Positions 15,659 to 24,574 of a DNA stretch of 41,111 bases are shown here, in pieces. The stretch's first letter is position 1; the number at the start of each line of letters is the position of its first letter. The stretch covers positions 1 to 41,111 of the forward strand of contig NZ_CAMPOV010000006.1 in the NCBI RefSeq assembly GCF_946892675.1, in the 5' to 3' direction. The notes under the pieces were generated by a model. It saw only the letters and a program-made list of their open reading frames with translations. It searched no databases and had not been told where the DNA came from. Position numbers and translations under genes: made by a program. Source of the stretch: Arthrobacter sp. Marseille-P9274 (GTDB lineage Bacteria > Actinomycetota > Actinomycetes > Actinomycetales > Micrococcaceae).

Positions 15659-16291
15659 TCAGCCGATCTTGACGCCCCGCCAGTCCCGCCTTTTCCGCAG
15701 GTGGATGGGCCGCTTGGCCGCTGACGGGAGCGTATCGCGGCCGGTCCTGTCGGCCAGCAGCGGCGTCGATCGCTCCTCGATGAGGGCGCGCAGCCGAGTC
15801 CGCCCGCGTGCGATGCGGCTCTTGAATGTGCCTGGGGCAATGCCGAGCTGCGCCGCGCCATCCTCGATGGACACGCCTTGGCTCGCCAGCAGCACCGCCT
15901 CGCGTTGGTGGATCGGGAGTTCGCTGAGCGCCCAATCCGTATCCCGCAGCCAGACGGCGAGGCTCTGGGTCTCGTCCACCCGTAGCATGCGGTCGCGCGC
16001 CTCTTCGGGCAGGTCGGCATGAAAGCGGGCGCGGCGGCGACCGGTGAGAAAGCTGTTCTTCATCACGGTCCGCGCCCAGGCGGCGAGGCTTGTTCCCGCC
16101 GCGAAGCTGGCGCGCGCGGTCCAGCACCTGAGCATGGTGTCCTGCAGAAGGTCGTCGGCATCGGCACCCCCTCCAGTCAGTCGCCGCGCATAGGCGCTTA
16201 GCGCCGCCGCCTGCTCGATCAGCGCTGCTCCGAACGCATCATCGGGCATGGCGATCGGCAAGGGAACACGGGCAGGCACATCGGGCGGCAT
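15659..16291 (-). CDS. ECF sigma factor
   Basis: RNA polymerase sigma subunit, 210 residues. Region 2 reads FGAALIEQAAALSAYARRL and DADDLLQDTMLRCW, and region 4 has LPIHQREAVLLASQGVSIED followed by a helix-turn-helix with GIAPGTFKSRIARGRTRL. The GTFKSRIARGR end resembles the EcfG-like general-stress group, but there is no anti-sigma NepR or phyR beside it, so I do not assign it. I place the start at the ATG at 16291, preceded by GGAGAATGAG; a start at 16324 is possible. An inverted repeat (16302-16308/16314-16320) directly precedes the SD. Confidence 0.85.
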   Translation of the reverse strand: MPPDVPARVPLPIAMPDDAFGAALIEQAAALSAYARRLTGGGADADDLLQDTMLRCWTARASFAAGTSLAAWARTVMKNSFLTGRRRARFHADLPEEARDRMLRVDETQSLAVWLRDTDWALSELPIHQREAVLLASQGVSIEDGAAQLGIAPGTFKSRIARGRTRLRALIEERSTPLLADRTGRDTLPSAAKRPIHLRKRRDWRGVKIG

Positions 16292-16301
16292 CTCATTCTC
16301 C

Positions 16302-16320
16302 GGGCAGGGCTCTCCTGCCC
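16302..16320 (-). promoter_or_regulatory. Hairpin just upstream of the ECF sigma SD
   Basis: GGGCAGG and CCTGCCC form a 7-bp stem with a 5-nt loop. On the minus strand it ends one to two bases before the GGAG that serves the ATG at 16291, so it could limit ribosome access. If translation began at 16324 it would be inside the coding sequence. Confidence 0.35.
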
Positions 16321-16451
16321 TCAAGCGATATAGGGGGTGCGAGCCGCCGATGTTGCCGGCCAGACCGCTTCAAGGCCCGCTTCGTCCCGTATCGGTCGAT
16401 CGGGGCTGCGCGCGTGCTATGGGGCTTCCATATCGCAATCGGAGAGAGACG

Positions 16452-16745
16452 ATGGAGCGCCTGTTTCCGCGCGCCTTGATAGCGTGCATTCGTGAGGCTC
16501 GGCCGCCGACGTCGCAGGAGCTTGCATCGATGGCCGAGAAGATCTGGCGCGAGGCTTTTCCAGAGCGTCCATTTCGACGCGAGCGCGCCATGACCATCGC
16601 CGCCGTAGCGCTCACAGGCGAACGCCAGACGTGCAAGGGACCGCCGACATCCTGTCCCGCTGAACCATTTCCGGCTAGAATGCGGAGCGCTACGGTCGGT
16701 CGATGGTCGCCAGGGCTGTCGTCCAGGAGAGGATGCGCCGCTTGA
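16452..16745 (+). CDS. Small hypothetical protein
   Basis: A 97-residue frame that starts at an ATG with a strong SD (GGAGAGAGACG). The first half looks protein-like: MERLFPRALIACIREARPP, then ELASMAEKIWREAFPERPF and AVALTGE. The second half is Arg/Pro/Ser-rich and may be less ordered. Not recognised. It is divergent from the sigma gene. The good SD and helix-like N-terminus argue that it is real. Confidence 0.5.
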   Translation: MERLFPRALIACIREARPPTSQELASMAEKIWREAFPERPFRRERAMTIAAVALTGERQTCKGPPTSCPAEPFPARMRSATVGRWSPGLSSRRGCAA

Positions 16746-16809
16746 GCCGGCAACATGCTGGCCGTAGCACCGGCCGGTTTCTTCAAGCAGCCGGCTTGAC
16801 GGTGGCGGC

Positions 16810-17094
16810 TCAAACCTCGGTAGGCACCGGCTCGTAAGGTACCCCGATCCGGGTTTCGGCCGTGCCGCGCCGCCGCAGGGTCGCGGCAATGTGGCGGTCG
16901 GCCGCCGCGCGATCGGCGAAGGCGTGCCGCTGGGCTTGGCCGTGTGCGCCGATCCGGCCCCAGCGGGTTTCTACAACGATCATGCCGAAAAGATCGAGGC
17001 TTGCGGTGATGCTGTAACGCCGGCGGATGTTGCGCGCCGGGTCGATCGCCACCAGTTCGATCGGCTCGGGCAGGGACAGGTTCGCGCCATTCAT
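16810..17094 (-). CDS. WGR-domain protein
   Basis: A 94-residue protein made almost entirely of a WGR domain: LVAIDPARNIRRRYSITASL, then DLFGMIVVETRWGRIGAHGQ and AADRHIAATLRRR. WGR domains bind DNA or nucleic acid in PARPs and in bacterial MolR-like proteins; stand-alone copies have no settled role. The start is the ATG at 17094, which gives the usual short protein; a longer frame to 17154 exists. Confidence 0.78.
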   Translation of the reverse strand: MNGANLSLPEPIELVAIDPARNIRRRYSITASLDLFGMIVVETRWGRIGAHGQAQRHAFADRAAADRHIAATLRRRGTAETRIGVPYEPVPTEV

Positions 17095-17190
17095 GGCGCG
17101 GAGCCTACGAAATAAGCCTCTCCAAGTCAGGCGACTTTCCTGAATCAATGGCAAGCCGGTGATTCAGGAAATCGATGGTTCCTCGAAGCG

Positions 17191-17724
17191 TTACCGCGTC
17201 TGCGGGCTTGCGCGATGCTTCTGGCGCTGTTCGAGCCAGGGGGTGAACGCCGACTGGGTGCAAACGTCCAAGGGTTCATAGGTGCCCGGCGCAACACGCC
17301 GAAACAGCATGGGGCCGGTCCGAACGGCGCTTCGGCTGAGAGAAACCTGGCAGCTATTCCCGGTCATCCCGCACCGGCCACCTATGTTCATCACCGGACT
17401 GGTGCGGATGCTGATTGGTCCCGAGACGCGGCCCTTCGTAGCGCTGATAACGCGCGCGGGGCGGCTCTGCTCGATCTTCTGCCCAGGCCTGAACCATAGT
17501 CGCGCTCGTCCGTCCGACCCGCACCAGAAACTGCGCGCCGCTGCCACCGGCGCGCGCCCTATCTCCAACTCACCAACAAGGTCGGCTTTCGCGAACGCCG
17601 CGCGCGCCGCTGCCTCGATATTGTCGGGCAGGATGCATGAGCACGCCAGGGCGGGCGTGGACGCGCTAAATGCCGCACCAGCGAGGGCGGCGGCGGTCGT
17701 CCGCGATGATGACAGCATCGTCAT
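17191..17724 (-). CDS. Hypothetical secreted cysteine-rich protein
   Basis: A 177-residue protein with a signal peptide (AAALAGAAFSASTPALA) directly followed by CSCILPDN. Four further cysteines (WCGSDG, GGRCGMTGNSC and DVCTQ) suggest disulfide bonding in the periplasm or outside. A Cys right after signal cleavage with a CxC pattern is reminiscent of NTR/TIMP-like folds, but I do not assign that. Function unknown. The next minus-strand gene upstream is a lipoprotein at 17780. Confidence 0.65.
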   Translation of the reverse strand: MTMLSSSRTTAAALAGAAFSASTPALACSCILPDNIEAAARAAFAKADLVGELEIGRAPVAAARSFWCGSDGRARLWFRPGQKIEQSRPARVISATKGRVSGPISIRTSPVMNIGGRCGMTGNSCQVSLSRSAVRTGPMLFRRVAPGTYEPLDVCTQSAFTPWLEQRQKHRASPQTR

Positions 17725-17779
17725 CCCAAGAGACTATGGCCGCACGGCTGAACGAAACATGGCCTGCGCGCCTATACAG

Positions 17780-18286
17780 TCATTGGATCATTACCCGAGG
17801 ATCATGAGCGATCAGGGTCTGGGCTGTCTCACCAAACTGCCGCCGATCAACCCCGCTCAAGGTCACGCGATTGCGTGGAATGTCGATCGTCAGAATGTTG
17901 AAGCGCCACTTCCGGCTCGACAACAATTCCGCAACCGCCTGCTCCGTGGCCTGTAATTCCCTCAAGGAGTAGCGGACCTGTCGAGCGACATAGCGCGGGT
18001 CGCCGGACAGGCGGCGCAGGCGGGCCTCAGCGTTGTCAGTGAACTGCACGATCACCGCGCCGCCGTCGACGAAGCTTCCAGCATAGGAAGGGTCGCCCGC
18101 TGCAAGCCCGTTGATCGCCGAAACAAGAATTGCGAGCGGTGTCGATTGCGCCGATTGGGCCTCAGGCGTGGGCGGCGCGGGAAGCGCCGAACCGGGTTGG
18201 GGTGTTGAACAGCCCAACAATAGCTCGCACGCCGCCGTGCAGACGATCACTCGCAGTAGCAGCGATGTTCGCAAGCTGGTCCGCAT
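17780..18286 (-). CDS. Predicted lipoprotein
   Basis: A 168-residue protein with lipoprotein signal RVIVCTAACELLLGC (lipobox LLGC) and a Pro/Ala-rich linker. The mature part has GGAVIVQFTDNAEARLRRLS and ELLSSRKWRFNILTIDIPRN, an alpha/beta-looking domain of unknown family. I place the start at the ATG at 18286; in-frame ATGs at 18298 and 18334 are possible. It is divergent from the lipoprotein gene at 18342. Confidence 0.65.
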   Translation of the reverse strand: MRTSLRTSLLLRVIVCTAACELLLGCSTPQPGSALPAPPTPEAQSAQSTPLAILVSAINGLAAGDPSYAGSFVDGGAVIVQFTDNAEARLRRLSGDPRYVARQVRYSLRELQATEQAVAELLSSRKWRFNILTIDIPRNRVTLSGVDRRQFGETAQTLIAHDPRVMIQ

Positions 18287-18341
18287 ATGGCCGTTCATCC
18301 CAATGCAAGGATATCCGGAAGAGACTAAATTCATTGTGAGG

Positions 18342-19250
18342 ATGATTCTATCCCTATTTGCCCTTTGCATGGCATGTTCGCCCGCAGTTGAGCATGGGGA
18401 CGAGGGTGGCCCGCAATCAACAAGCACCTTCAGAACCCAGACGAAAGCGCCCTCCCCTAACTATCGTATACTACTCAATCAGCCGGCAGCGGGCGGACAC
18501 GGGGCGTTGCGACAGGAAGCGACGTCGCCTCTCCCGCGCGATGCCAAGGCCATCGGCGATGCCTGGATCGCCCGTCTCAAAAAGCGGGGAGCGTTACTCG
18601 GCTACGGCCTCGCGGGAAAGGGTTCCGCCGGCCCGGTCGAGATGATCGACACGGGGTTGACCCAGCAGGAATTCGACAATTGGGCAAAGGAGAACGGTTG
18701 GCGCGTGCCTGGCCACATCAGCTGGAGCTTTGTACCTAAGATGAGCATTCCTCCGGTGAGTGAGGCCGCGAAAGGCGCGATCCGCGTCTGGCCCGCTTCC
18801 AAGGCGCGGACGGGCCTTCAACATCAGGCACTTTACCACGGCCGGGTCGAACTACGTGACGGCTGCTTTTTCGTCGGCCTCTCGGGCCAGCCTGTCGACA
18901 AGTTGGCATGGTTCCACTCGGAAATGGGGCTCGACATTGACCAGTCCGGCTACTTCATTCTGCGCGAAAGGGTCGGCGGAAAAACGCTCGCCCGCTTGGG
19001 CGAGGATATGAACTGGGGCGGCCCCGCGACTGCGGACATCGACAAGGAAACCGCACAAGCCTTGCAAGATGCATGCGGACCCGGCGAGCTATATGTCGTC
19101 GGTTCGCCCGAAGCGAGCGAGCGCTTCTTGACCCAGTATCCGCATCTCCGCGAGCCATCGGTTCCCCCGCCGGCACCCCCGAACAAGATTGAGATCGGCC
19201 GGTGCTGGACAGCTCCCGCGAAGCCACCTCATCGCGAGCAACTCGCTTAG
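18342..19250 (+). CDS. Predicted lipoprotein of unknown function
   Basis: A 302-residue protein starting MILSLFALCMACSPAVEHGD, a very short lipoprotein signal with lipobox MAC. The ATG at 18342 is preceded by GTGAGG. It contains DAWIARLKKRGALLGYGLAG, then HGRVELRDGCFFVGLSGQP, and a proline-rich C-terminus. The segment H-G-R-V-x-L-R-D-G-C-F resembles a motif in the lipoproteins at 33012, 33715 and 34159 (G-x-L/V-x(4-6)-GC-h-x-h). Not recognised otherwise. It is convergent with the serpin gene. Confidence 0.68.
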   Translation: MILSLFALCMACSPAVEHGDEGGPQSTSTFRTQTKAPSPNYRILLNQPAAGGHGALRQEATSPLPRDAKAIGDAWIARLKKRGALLGYGLAGKGSAGPVEMIDTGLTQQEFDNWAKENGWRVPGHISWSFVPKMSIPPVSEAAKGAIRVWPASKARTGLQHQALYHGRVELRDGCFFVGLSGQPVDKLAWFHSEMGLDIDQSGYFILRERVGGKTLARLGEDMNWGGPATADIDKETAQALQDACGPGELYVVGSPEASERFLTQYPHLREPSVPPPAPPNKIEIGRCWTAPAKPPHREQLA

Positions 19251-19317
19251 ACCGAACCCAATCGGGTTGTCGAAGGGCTGATCTGGCGGTTGCCCCTCGC
19301 CACGCACTTCATGCTAC
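19251..19317. terminator. Possible bidirectional terminator between convergent genes
   Basis: The short gap between two convergent stops contains AACCC-AATC-GGGTT (near 19256-19269), a 5-bp stem with a small loop but no U tract. The placement fits a terminator; the stem is weak. Confidence 0.25.
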
Positions 19318-20616
19318 CTAGTTGCTGATCGAGGTTGGATCGGCGATGCGCCCGAAAAACAGCACCGCGCCGCTCTTTCGGTCTCGCAGGGTGGCAAGGA
19401 AAGGACGATCGACCACCATCTCCGGTACCTGAGGCGCTATCCGCGCACTGGTGACGACGACCTTGATCGCAGTTGCCGCCGCTGCCTCGGTGCCCTCCTC
19501 ATCGACGCGCAGGAAGGTCGCGTGCGCCACATCATCGATCGCCAAGCGCGCACCACGGGCAATCCCCGACAGGTCCGCGCGCTGGTGGTCGAAGGCGCTC
19601 GGCATACCCGCTGCGATGAGCGCTGCCTTCACGCTCTCATCGAACCTGGCTTCAAAGCGGGGCAGAACGATCCGCACCGCGCGTTCCTGCTCCGCTGACA
19701 GGTCGAAACGATCATTGCCGCCCTGCTCGCCGGCGAAGAAATCGACACCCTTCAGCTCGCGCTCCCAGCGGCGCAGGGTCGCCGCGTCACGCGGCAGGAA
19801 GATTTCCATCACGAAGCTGCCATCGCCGCGATAAGGCAGCGCGATCGCCTGCCCTTCCCGGGTCTCGCGATAGTCGAACCAGCCAATCCGCTTCATCATC
19901 GTGATCGGGATGCGCGTGCCGTCGCCACGCGTGAAGGACCGCGTTTCCGTCTCCTCGAACGGCACCTGCCACTTCGCCTTGAAGTAAAGCGCGTTGGTCA
20001 GCACAGCGGCGGTGTCATCCCCGAAGCCGCTCGGAGAGACGATCTCCGAAATCCTGCCCTTCGTCTCGCGCGAAACCCAGCCATTGATCCGCTCGGCCGC
20101 TCCGGTGGGATCACCAGCATAATCGACGGTTTCCGGAGCCGCTCCGAAGCCGGCATGCGCCTCGGCGACATACTCGTCCCGGACCGGCAATCCCTTCGCC
20201 AGCCACAGCGCGTTCGCGATGCCGAGCGCGGTATCGGCATCGCCGGTGTCGTTAAGCTGGGCATTGTAGGATTTGATGAGCGCAGGGACGTTGCGGGACG
20301 AATCCCAACCAAGCACGCGGCCAATCTCCTCGCGCGTGGCGCCCCGCGCGCCAAGGTAGGCGAGCCCCAGGCCCTGCGACAAGCTGACCGGGGAGATGAA
20401 CAGATTGGCGTTTGCATCGGCCTTCGCTGCCAGGTGCGGGTAGACCTTGACGGTCATTAACGCCGCGCCATAGGTCAGGTCATGCGGCAAAGCCTCGGCG
20501 TCGGGCCGGGACAGGCTTGTAGGAAGCGAGCCGGGACTCGGTGCCGGGTCGCGCGTCGCACAGCCACCAAGCGCGAGGATGGCAAGAAGCGGGTATGACA
20601 AGGCTGTTTTAGGCAT
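19318..20616 (-). CDS. Serpin-family lipoprotein (serine protease inhibitor)
   Basis: Serpin of 432 residues with a lipoprotein signal (LLAILALGGC), so it is anchored in the envelope. Family landmarks are NLFISPVSLSQGLGLAYLGA, NALWLAKGLPVRDEY, TNALYFKAKWQVPFEE, ATFLRVDEEGTEAAAATA and DRPFLATLRDRKSGAVLFFG. The reactive-centre loop hinge (about residues 373-382, EEGTEAAAAT) fits the inhibitory consensus, so it should trap a protease by loop insertion. Counting from the hinge, P1 falls near Thr-Ser of VVVTSAR, suggesting an elastase- or subtilisin-like target; this is an estimate. Serpins are rare in alphaproteobacteria and unexpected on a plasmid. Confidence 0.92.
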   Translation of the reverse strand: MPKTALSYPLLAILALGGCATRDPAPSPGSLPTSLSRPDAEALPHDLTYGAALMTVKVYPHLAAKADANANLFISPVSLSQGLGLAYLGARGATREEIGRVLGWDSSRNVPALIKSYNAQLNDTGDADTALGIANALWLAKGLPVRDEYVAEAHAGFGAAPETVDYAGDPTGAAERINGWVSRETKGRISEIVSPSGFGDDTAAVLTNALYFKAKWQVPFEETETRSFTRGDGTRIPITMMKRIGWFDYRETREGQAIALPYRGDGSFVMEIFLPRDAATLRRWERELKGVDFFAGEQGGNDRFDLSAEQERAVRIVLPRFEARFDESVKAALIAAGMPSAFDHQRADLSGIARGARLAIDDVAHATFLRVDEEGTEAAAATAIKVVVTSARIAPQVPEMVVDRPFLATLRDRKSGAVLFFGRIADPTSISN

Positions 20617-20624
20617 GGCTCTCC

Positions 20625-20894
20625 CTAAAGGCTTGGCTGCTGATCGTAGAAATCGACCTGCATCCGCATGGCTCCGAGCGGTTCCACGAAATGCGGCTGT
20701 TCGGGCAAGATCAGCCCTGGCCGGTCAGGTGTAAGGACCACCTCCGAGGCCGGGTCGAGATAGGTGAGCTTCAATCTCCCTTCGATGACCCGGATCACGC
20801 CCCACACACCGGCCTTGGTGCGATGTTCGGAGCGCAGGGCAGCGGGCAATGTCGCCTCATCGAATATGGGCGTCGAGCGGTAGGGAATCACCAT
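20625..20894 (-). CDS. DUF1971 (YeaR/TehB-like) small protein
   Basis: An 89-residue cupin-like protein: PYRSTPIFDEATLPAALRSE, HRTKAGVWGVIRVIEGRLKL, then PGLILPEQPHFVEPLG and MRMQVDFYD. This is the DUF1971 signature, found alone (YeaR, nitrate/NO-induced in enteric bacteria) or fused in tellurite-resistance proteins. The start is the ATG at 20894, which overlaps the stop of the DUF6118-like gene (TAATG), so the two are translationally coupled. Confidence 0.85.
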   Translation of the reverse strand: MVIPYRSTPIFDEATLPAALRSEHRTKAGVWGVIRVIEGRLKLTYLDPASEVVLTPDRPGLILPEQPHFVEPLGAMRMQVDFYDQQPSL

Positions 20895-21631
20895 TATCTC
20901 TTCACTCCCACCTGGATCGTGCATCGCACCGGCTGATCCGCCTTCCTTGCCGCTTGCCGGCATCCTTCGATCTTTTCACGATTGTCGCGCAGCAACCTGT
21001 CGGCCGCGACGATCGCCTCCCAGCTCGCCGGTGACGCGCTCGCCATCAAATGCTGCCCGGCATCCCACGGTGTCGCCTCGGCAAGAGCCCGCGTCGCCAT
21101 GCGTTCGGGCCATTGCCAGCTCGCCGGCGCGATCTCGCGCGCGACCATACCGGGAAGGAAGGACCAGAGGAGGATGCCGATAAGCAACCCGCTCAACCCG
21201 AACCATAGTTGACGGTCCTTCTGATCCCGCGCCGTCAGCGCCGATTGAACGACGGTGCGCAGCTCGCGCCCCTGCTGCTTCATCTCGTCGGTGGCGGTCG
21301 CGAGGGCGGCATGGTCGGCGCTGCGAAGGTCGGCCGCCGCTCGATTGATCTGCGCCGAAACCTGCGCCGGCGTCATCGCCAACGCCGGCGACTTCACGAT
21401 GGCCGTCGTAACCTGGTCCAGGCGTCCGTTGATGCCGTCCAGCCCCTGGACGACATGCCCCAGCGTCTCGGAATAATCCGGCACGTCGATGCTGGCGCGC
21501 TCGGCCGCCAGTCCCTCGATGGCGCGGCGCATCAACGCTAGTTCGCCGCGCTGCTGCTCGACCGCAACGCGCACCTGCTCGAACGCTTCCGCCGCCGCGT
21601 CGCCGCCTTCCTCCCATTCCTCGTCCGCCAT
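20894..21631 (-). CDS. DUF6118-like plasmid protein
   Basis: A 245-residue protein with a predicted N-terminal coiled coil (AEAFEQVRVAVEQQRGELAL and onward), one central membrane segment (LWFGLSGLLIGILLWSFLPG) and a soluble C-terminal tail. It resembles DUF6118 proteins, which I recall beside relaxase genes on sphingomonad plasmids. It follows traA by 9 bp on the same strand and so belongs to that operon. It may help transfer or anchor a complex to the membrane; no function is established. Family assignment is from memory. Confidence 0.65.
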   Translation of the reverse strand: MADEEWEEGGDAAAEAFEQVRVAVEQQRGELALMRRAIEGLAAERASIDVPDYSETLGHVVQGLDGINGRLDQVTTAIVKSPALAMTPAQVSAQINRAAADLRSADHAALATATDEMKQQGRELRTVVQSALTARDQKDRQLWFGLSGLLIGILLWSFLPGMVAREIAPASWQWPERMATRALAEATPWDAGQHLMASASPASWEAIVAADRLLRDNREKIEGCRQAARKADQPVRCTIQVGVKR

Positions 21632-21640
21632 TGCCTCTCC

Positions 21641-24574
21641 TTATCGGCTCAACCCTCGATCGCGGCCGATTTCCAGCGAACGGGTCAATTCCTGGCTGAT
21701 CGGGCGATCCCGGCCCATTTCCAGCCCCAGCTCGGGCGCGCGCCGCCGCAAGACGGATTCGAGTTGGGGATCGCGGTGCAGCGTTCCGGCCAGGCTCTCC
21801 ATCTTCTTGCCGGTGCGCTGCGCGGCCTCACGATCGCCGCTGCGCGTAAGCTCGGCCCGCTCGCGCGCCATGCCCTGCCAGCGCTCCACGAACCGATCGG
21901 CGCGAAGCTCGGGATTGGTGCGGACCTGGGCCTCGTGCGCCATCGCCCGCGCCGCGCCGCCGGCCTTGCCCTCGGCCGCTTCGCGCACCAGCACCGGGTT
22001 GCGCTCGAACGCGGACGCCAAATCGCGGGCGGCATGGGGCCGCACCTGGTCGAGCGCGTCGCCCGCCTTCGCCAGCGCCTGCTTCTGATGCGGGAGCACG
22101 GGCAAGCCCTTCTCCCGCATTCGGTCCATATCGGCCTGCGCGCGCGCATAGCGCTCGATCGCCCTGGCCTGGCTCGGCGCTGCCGGTGCCCGCTCGGGGG
22201 TGGTGTTAATCGGACCCCCTTTGCCGTCGCGCGCCAGCTCGGGCGAGGACGATTTCGGCTTGAACCCGGCGAACATACCCCTCGCCTTGTCACGCACCTT
22301 CCCGGCGATCTCGCGCGCGAGTTCCGGGAAGCGGATCTCGCGCCGCTCGGCGAACGCGCGGGCCTGGGCCTGCCCGTCACGGGCGGCGGCATAATCGCCC
22401 GCCATGTCCTTGCCCCGGTCGCGCGACAGGGTGCGGGTGAGCTGGCGCTGATCTGTGAAATCGTCGCGACCATAGTGGAGCTGCACGCTGTCGCGGTGCC
22501 GCGACAGGCCGACATAGGCCGAGTGCCGATCCATGCCCGGTGTCGCCAGCACATGCGCCTGATCGACCGTCACGCCCTGCGACTTGTGGAAGGTGGCGGC
22601 ATAGCCGTGATCGACATGGGCATAGTCCTTGAGGTCGAACGCGACCTTCCGGCCATCGTCCATCTTCACCGCCATGCCCTCGGCGCTGACGCGCTCCAGC
22701 GTGCCCAGCGATCCGTTCTTCACGCCAAGGCCGCGATCGTTGCGGAAGAACATGATCCGATCACCGGTCGCGAAATCGCGCCTGCCGCGCTCCACCGATA
22801 GCCCCACCTCCTCACCCAGCTCGCCGGCGGCGCGCATACGGCTGCGGGCTTCGCTGTTCAGCTCCTGCACCTCGGCATTGGTATGGGTGAGGATGATGCG
22901 GCTCTTGTCCGGATCGGCCTGCCGGTCGCTCTCCCATCCGTTCATCAGTTCGACCCGCGCCGCCTCGCGCGTGTCGGCAGCGCGCACCATGCCTTGCCTC
23001 TCATAGGCGTGCAGCGCCTCTCCGGTCCGGCCTGTGGCGAGCGCGCGCGTCGCGTCCTTCTGCCAGTCCTCATGCTGCCGGCGAATTTCGGTGATCTCGG
23101 CCGCGCCATGACGCTCGGCAAGGCTGCGGAACGCCGCCCCGGCCTCGATCGCCTGCAACTGCTCGGGATCGCCGACAAGAACGACCTTCGCGCCGGCACG
23201 TTCGGCCTCCGACAGCACCCGCTCCATCTGGCGCGAGCCGATCATGCCCGCCTCGTCGATAACGAGCACATCACGCGGGCCTAGCTGCTCGCGCCCCTGC
23301 CCCCATGCGTGCTCGAGACTGGCGATCGTCCTCGAGGCGATGCCGGAACCACCCTCAAGATTTTCGGCGGCAATGCCCGACAGGGCCGCGCCGCGCACCT
23401 GATAGCCTTCGCGCTCCCACGCCTCGCGCGCGACCCCCAGCATGGCCGACTTGCCGGTGCCCGCATAGCCGACGACGATGGCAAGATCGCCACTCGTCCC
23501 TATATGCTCCAAAGCGGCCCGCTGATCTTCACCGAGTGTCAGCCCGCCACTCCCGGCGGCGTTCAGCCCCCCTTGTAGCGACGCCGCCGGGAGACCATGC
23601 CCCACCCTGTCGGCAAGCCGACCGGCAGCGCGCTCTAGCCGCTCCTCCACCGCGATCATCTCGCGGCTCGTGAACCGCTCCTGGTCGCGTCCGTCCTTCC
23701 CCAGCGCCACCAGCTCGGGCGAGGACCGCACCGCGCTCATGGCCTGGTCGAACTGCTCCTTGCCGTCGCTGTGCCGGTGGACGAACATCGCCAGGTCGCG
23801 GGTGGTGAACGTCGCCTGTTGCCGCGTGATCGCATCCAACGCGATTTCCGGCTTGGCGATAATCTTCTCGCCGTTCTCGCGCGCGATCCGCACATGATCG
23901 TCGGCGTTGCGGTGCGGCTGTCCCTCAAGCTCGTGCCGTTTCCCCATCGGCCCGATCTTGTGCTGGGGCTCAAGCTCGATCCCCTGCGCCTCGTAGGAGC
24001 GATGGTCGATCCGCCCTTCCAGCCCCAGCTCCGCCATGCGTTCGTTGACGTGGGCGGCCCATGCCTCTCGCCACTCCTTCAACAGCTCGGTTGAGTTCCA
24101 GGCGCGGACCTTCTTGCCGAACCCCTCAGGTCCAACCTCACGCATCGACAACATGACATGCGCGTGCGGCTTCGGGGTGCCGTCCTTTGCCTTGTCCCAA
24201 TGCACATTAAGGTCCGCGACCATCCCGCGTTCGACGAACTGCTTGTCCACAAAATCGCGGGCGAGGCTAACGCCCTGTTTCTCGCTCATCTCGCGCGGGA
24301 TCGAGAACTCCACCTCGCGCGCGAGCTGCGCGTCCTTGCGTTTCTCCCCGGCCTCCACCTCGTTCCACAGGGTCGCGCGATCGTTTAAACGCTCCGGCGC
24401 ACCTTCGGGAGCCAAGATTTCCGAATGGACGACGCCGGCCTTGTTCGAGAAGTCATGGTCGCGCCCCAGCCGGTCATCGTGCAGCCGTTCCGCCGCACGA
24501 TAGGCCGCACTGGCAACGGCGCTCGATCCGTTGGCACGGCTGATAACCTTGGCCGAGAAATGGTAGATCGCCAT
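21641..24574 (-). CDS. traA: Ti-type conjugative relaxase/helicase TraA (MOBQ)
   Basis: Nicks oriT, stays covalently on the 5' end and unwinds the plasmid for transfer; 977 residues. The N-terminal MobA/MobL relaxase domain (about 1-220) has the likely catalytic Tyr25 in SAAYRAAERL and a metal-binding HxH in KPHAHVMLSM (His137 and His139). A RecD-like helicase follows: Walker A GYAGTGKS (369-376), VLVIDEAGMIGSRQM, VGDPEQLQAIEAG and DHGYAATFHKSQGVTVDQ. A charged helical tail closes the protein. The start is the ATG at 24574, giving the conserved MAIYHFSAKVISR; the upstream extension crosses oriT. It is divergent from the traC/traD-like genes, as in Ti plasmids. Confidence 0.95.
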   Translation of the reverse strand: MAIYHFSAKVISRANGSSAVASAAYRAAERLHDDRLGRDHDFSNKAGVVHSEILAPEGAPERLNDRATLWNEVEAGEKRKDAQLAREVEFSIPREMSEKQGVSLARDFVDKQFVERGMVADLNVHWDKAKDGTPKPHAHVMLSMREVGPEGFGKKVRAWNSTELLKEWREAWAAHVNERMAELGLEGRIDHRSYEAQGIELEPQHKIGPMGKRHELEGQPHRNADDHVRIARENGEKIIAKPEIALDAITRQQATFTTRDLAMFVHRHSDGKEQFDQAMSAVRSSPELVALGKDGRDQERFTSREMIAVEERLERAAGRLADRVGHGLPAASLQGGLNAAGSGGLTLGEDQRAALEHIGTSGDLAIVVGYAGTGKSAMLGVAREAWEREGYQVRGAALSGIAAENLEGGSGIASRTIASLEHAWGQGREQLGPRDVLVIDEAGMIGSRQMERVLSEAERAGAKVVLVGDPEQLQAIEAGAAFRSLAERHGAAEITEIRRQHEDWQKDATRALATGRTGEALHAYERQGMVRAADTREAARVELMNGWESDRQADPDKSRIILTHTNAEVQELNSEARSRMRAAGELGEEVGLSVERGRRDFATGDRIMFFRNDRGLGVKNGSLGTLERVSAEGMAVKMDDGRKVAFDLKDYAHVDHGYAATFHKSQGVTVDQAHVLATPGMDRHSAYVGLSRHRDSVQLHYGRDDFTDQRQLTRTLSRDRGKDMAGDYAAARDGQAQARAFAERREIRFPELAREIAGKVRDKARGMFAGFKPKSSSPELARDGKGGPINTTPERAPAAPSQARAIERYARAQADMDRMREKGLPVLPHQKQALAKAGDALDQVRPHAARDLASAFERNPVLVREAAEGKAGGAARAMAHEAQVRTNPELRADRFVERWQGMARERAELTRSGDREAAQRTGKKMESLAGTLHRDPQLESVLRRRAPELGLEMGRDRPISQELTRSLEIGRDRGLSR

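Noticed and set aside
21764-22801. A 345-codon plus-strand frame
   Set aside because: It is antisense to traA, which shows helicase and relaxase motifs; high GC leaves long shadow frames.
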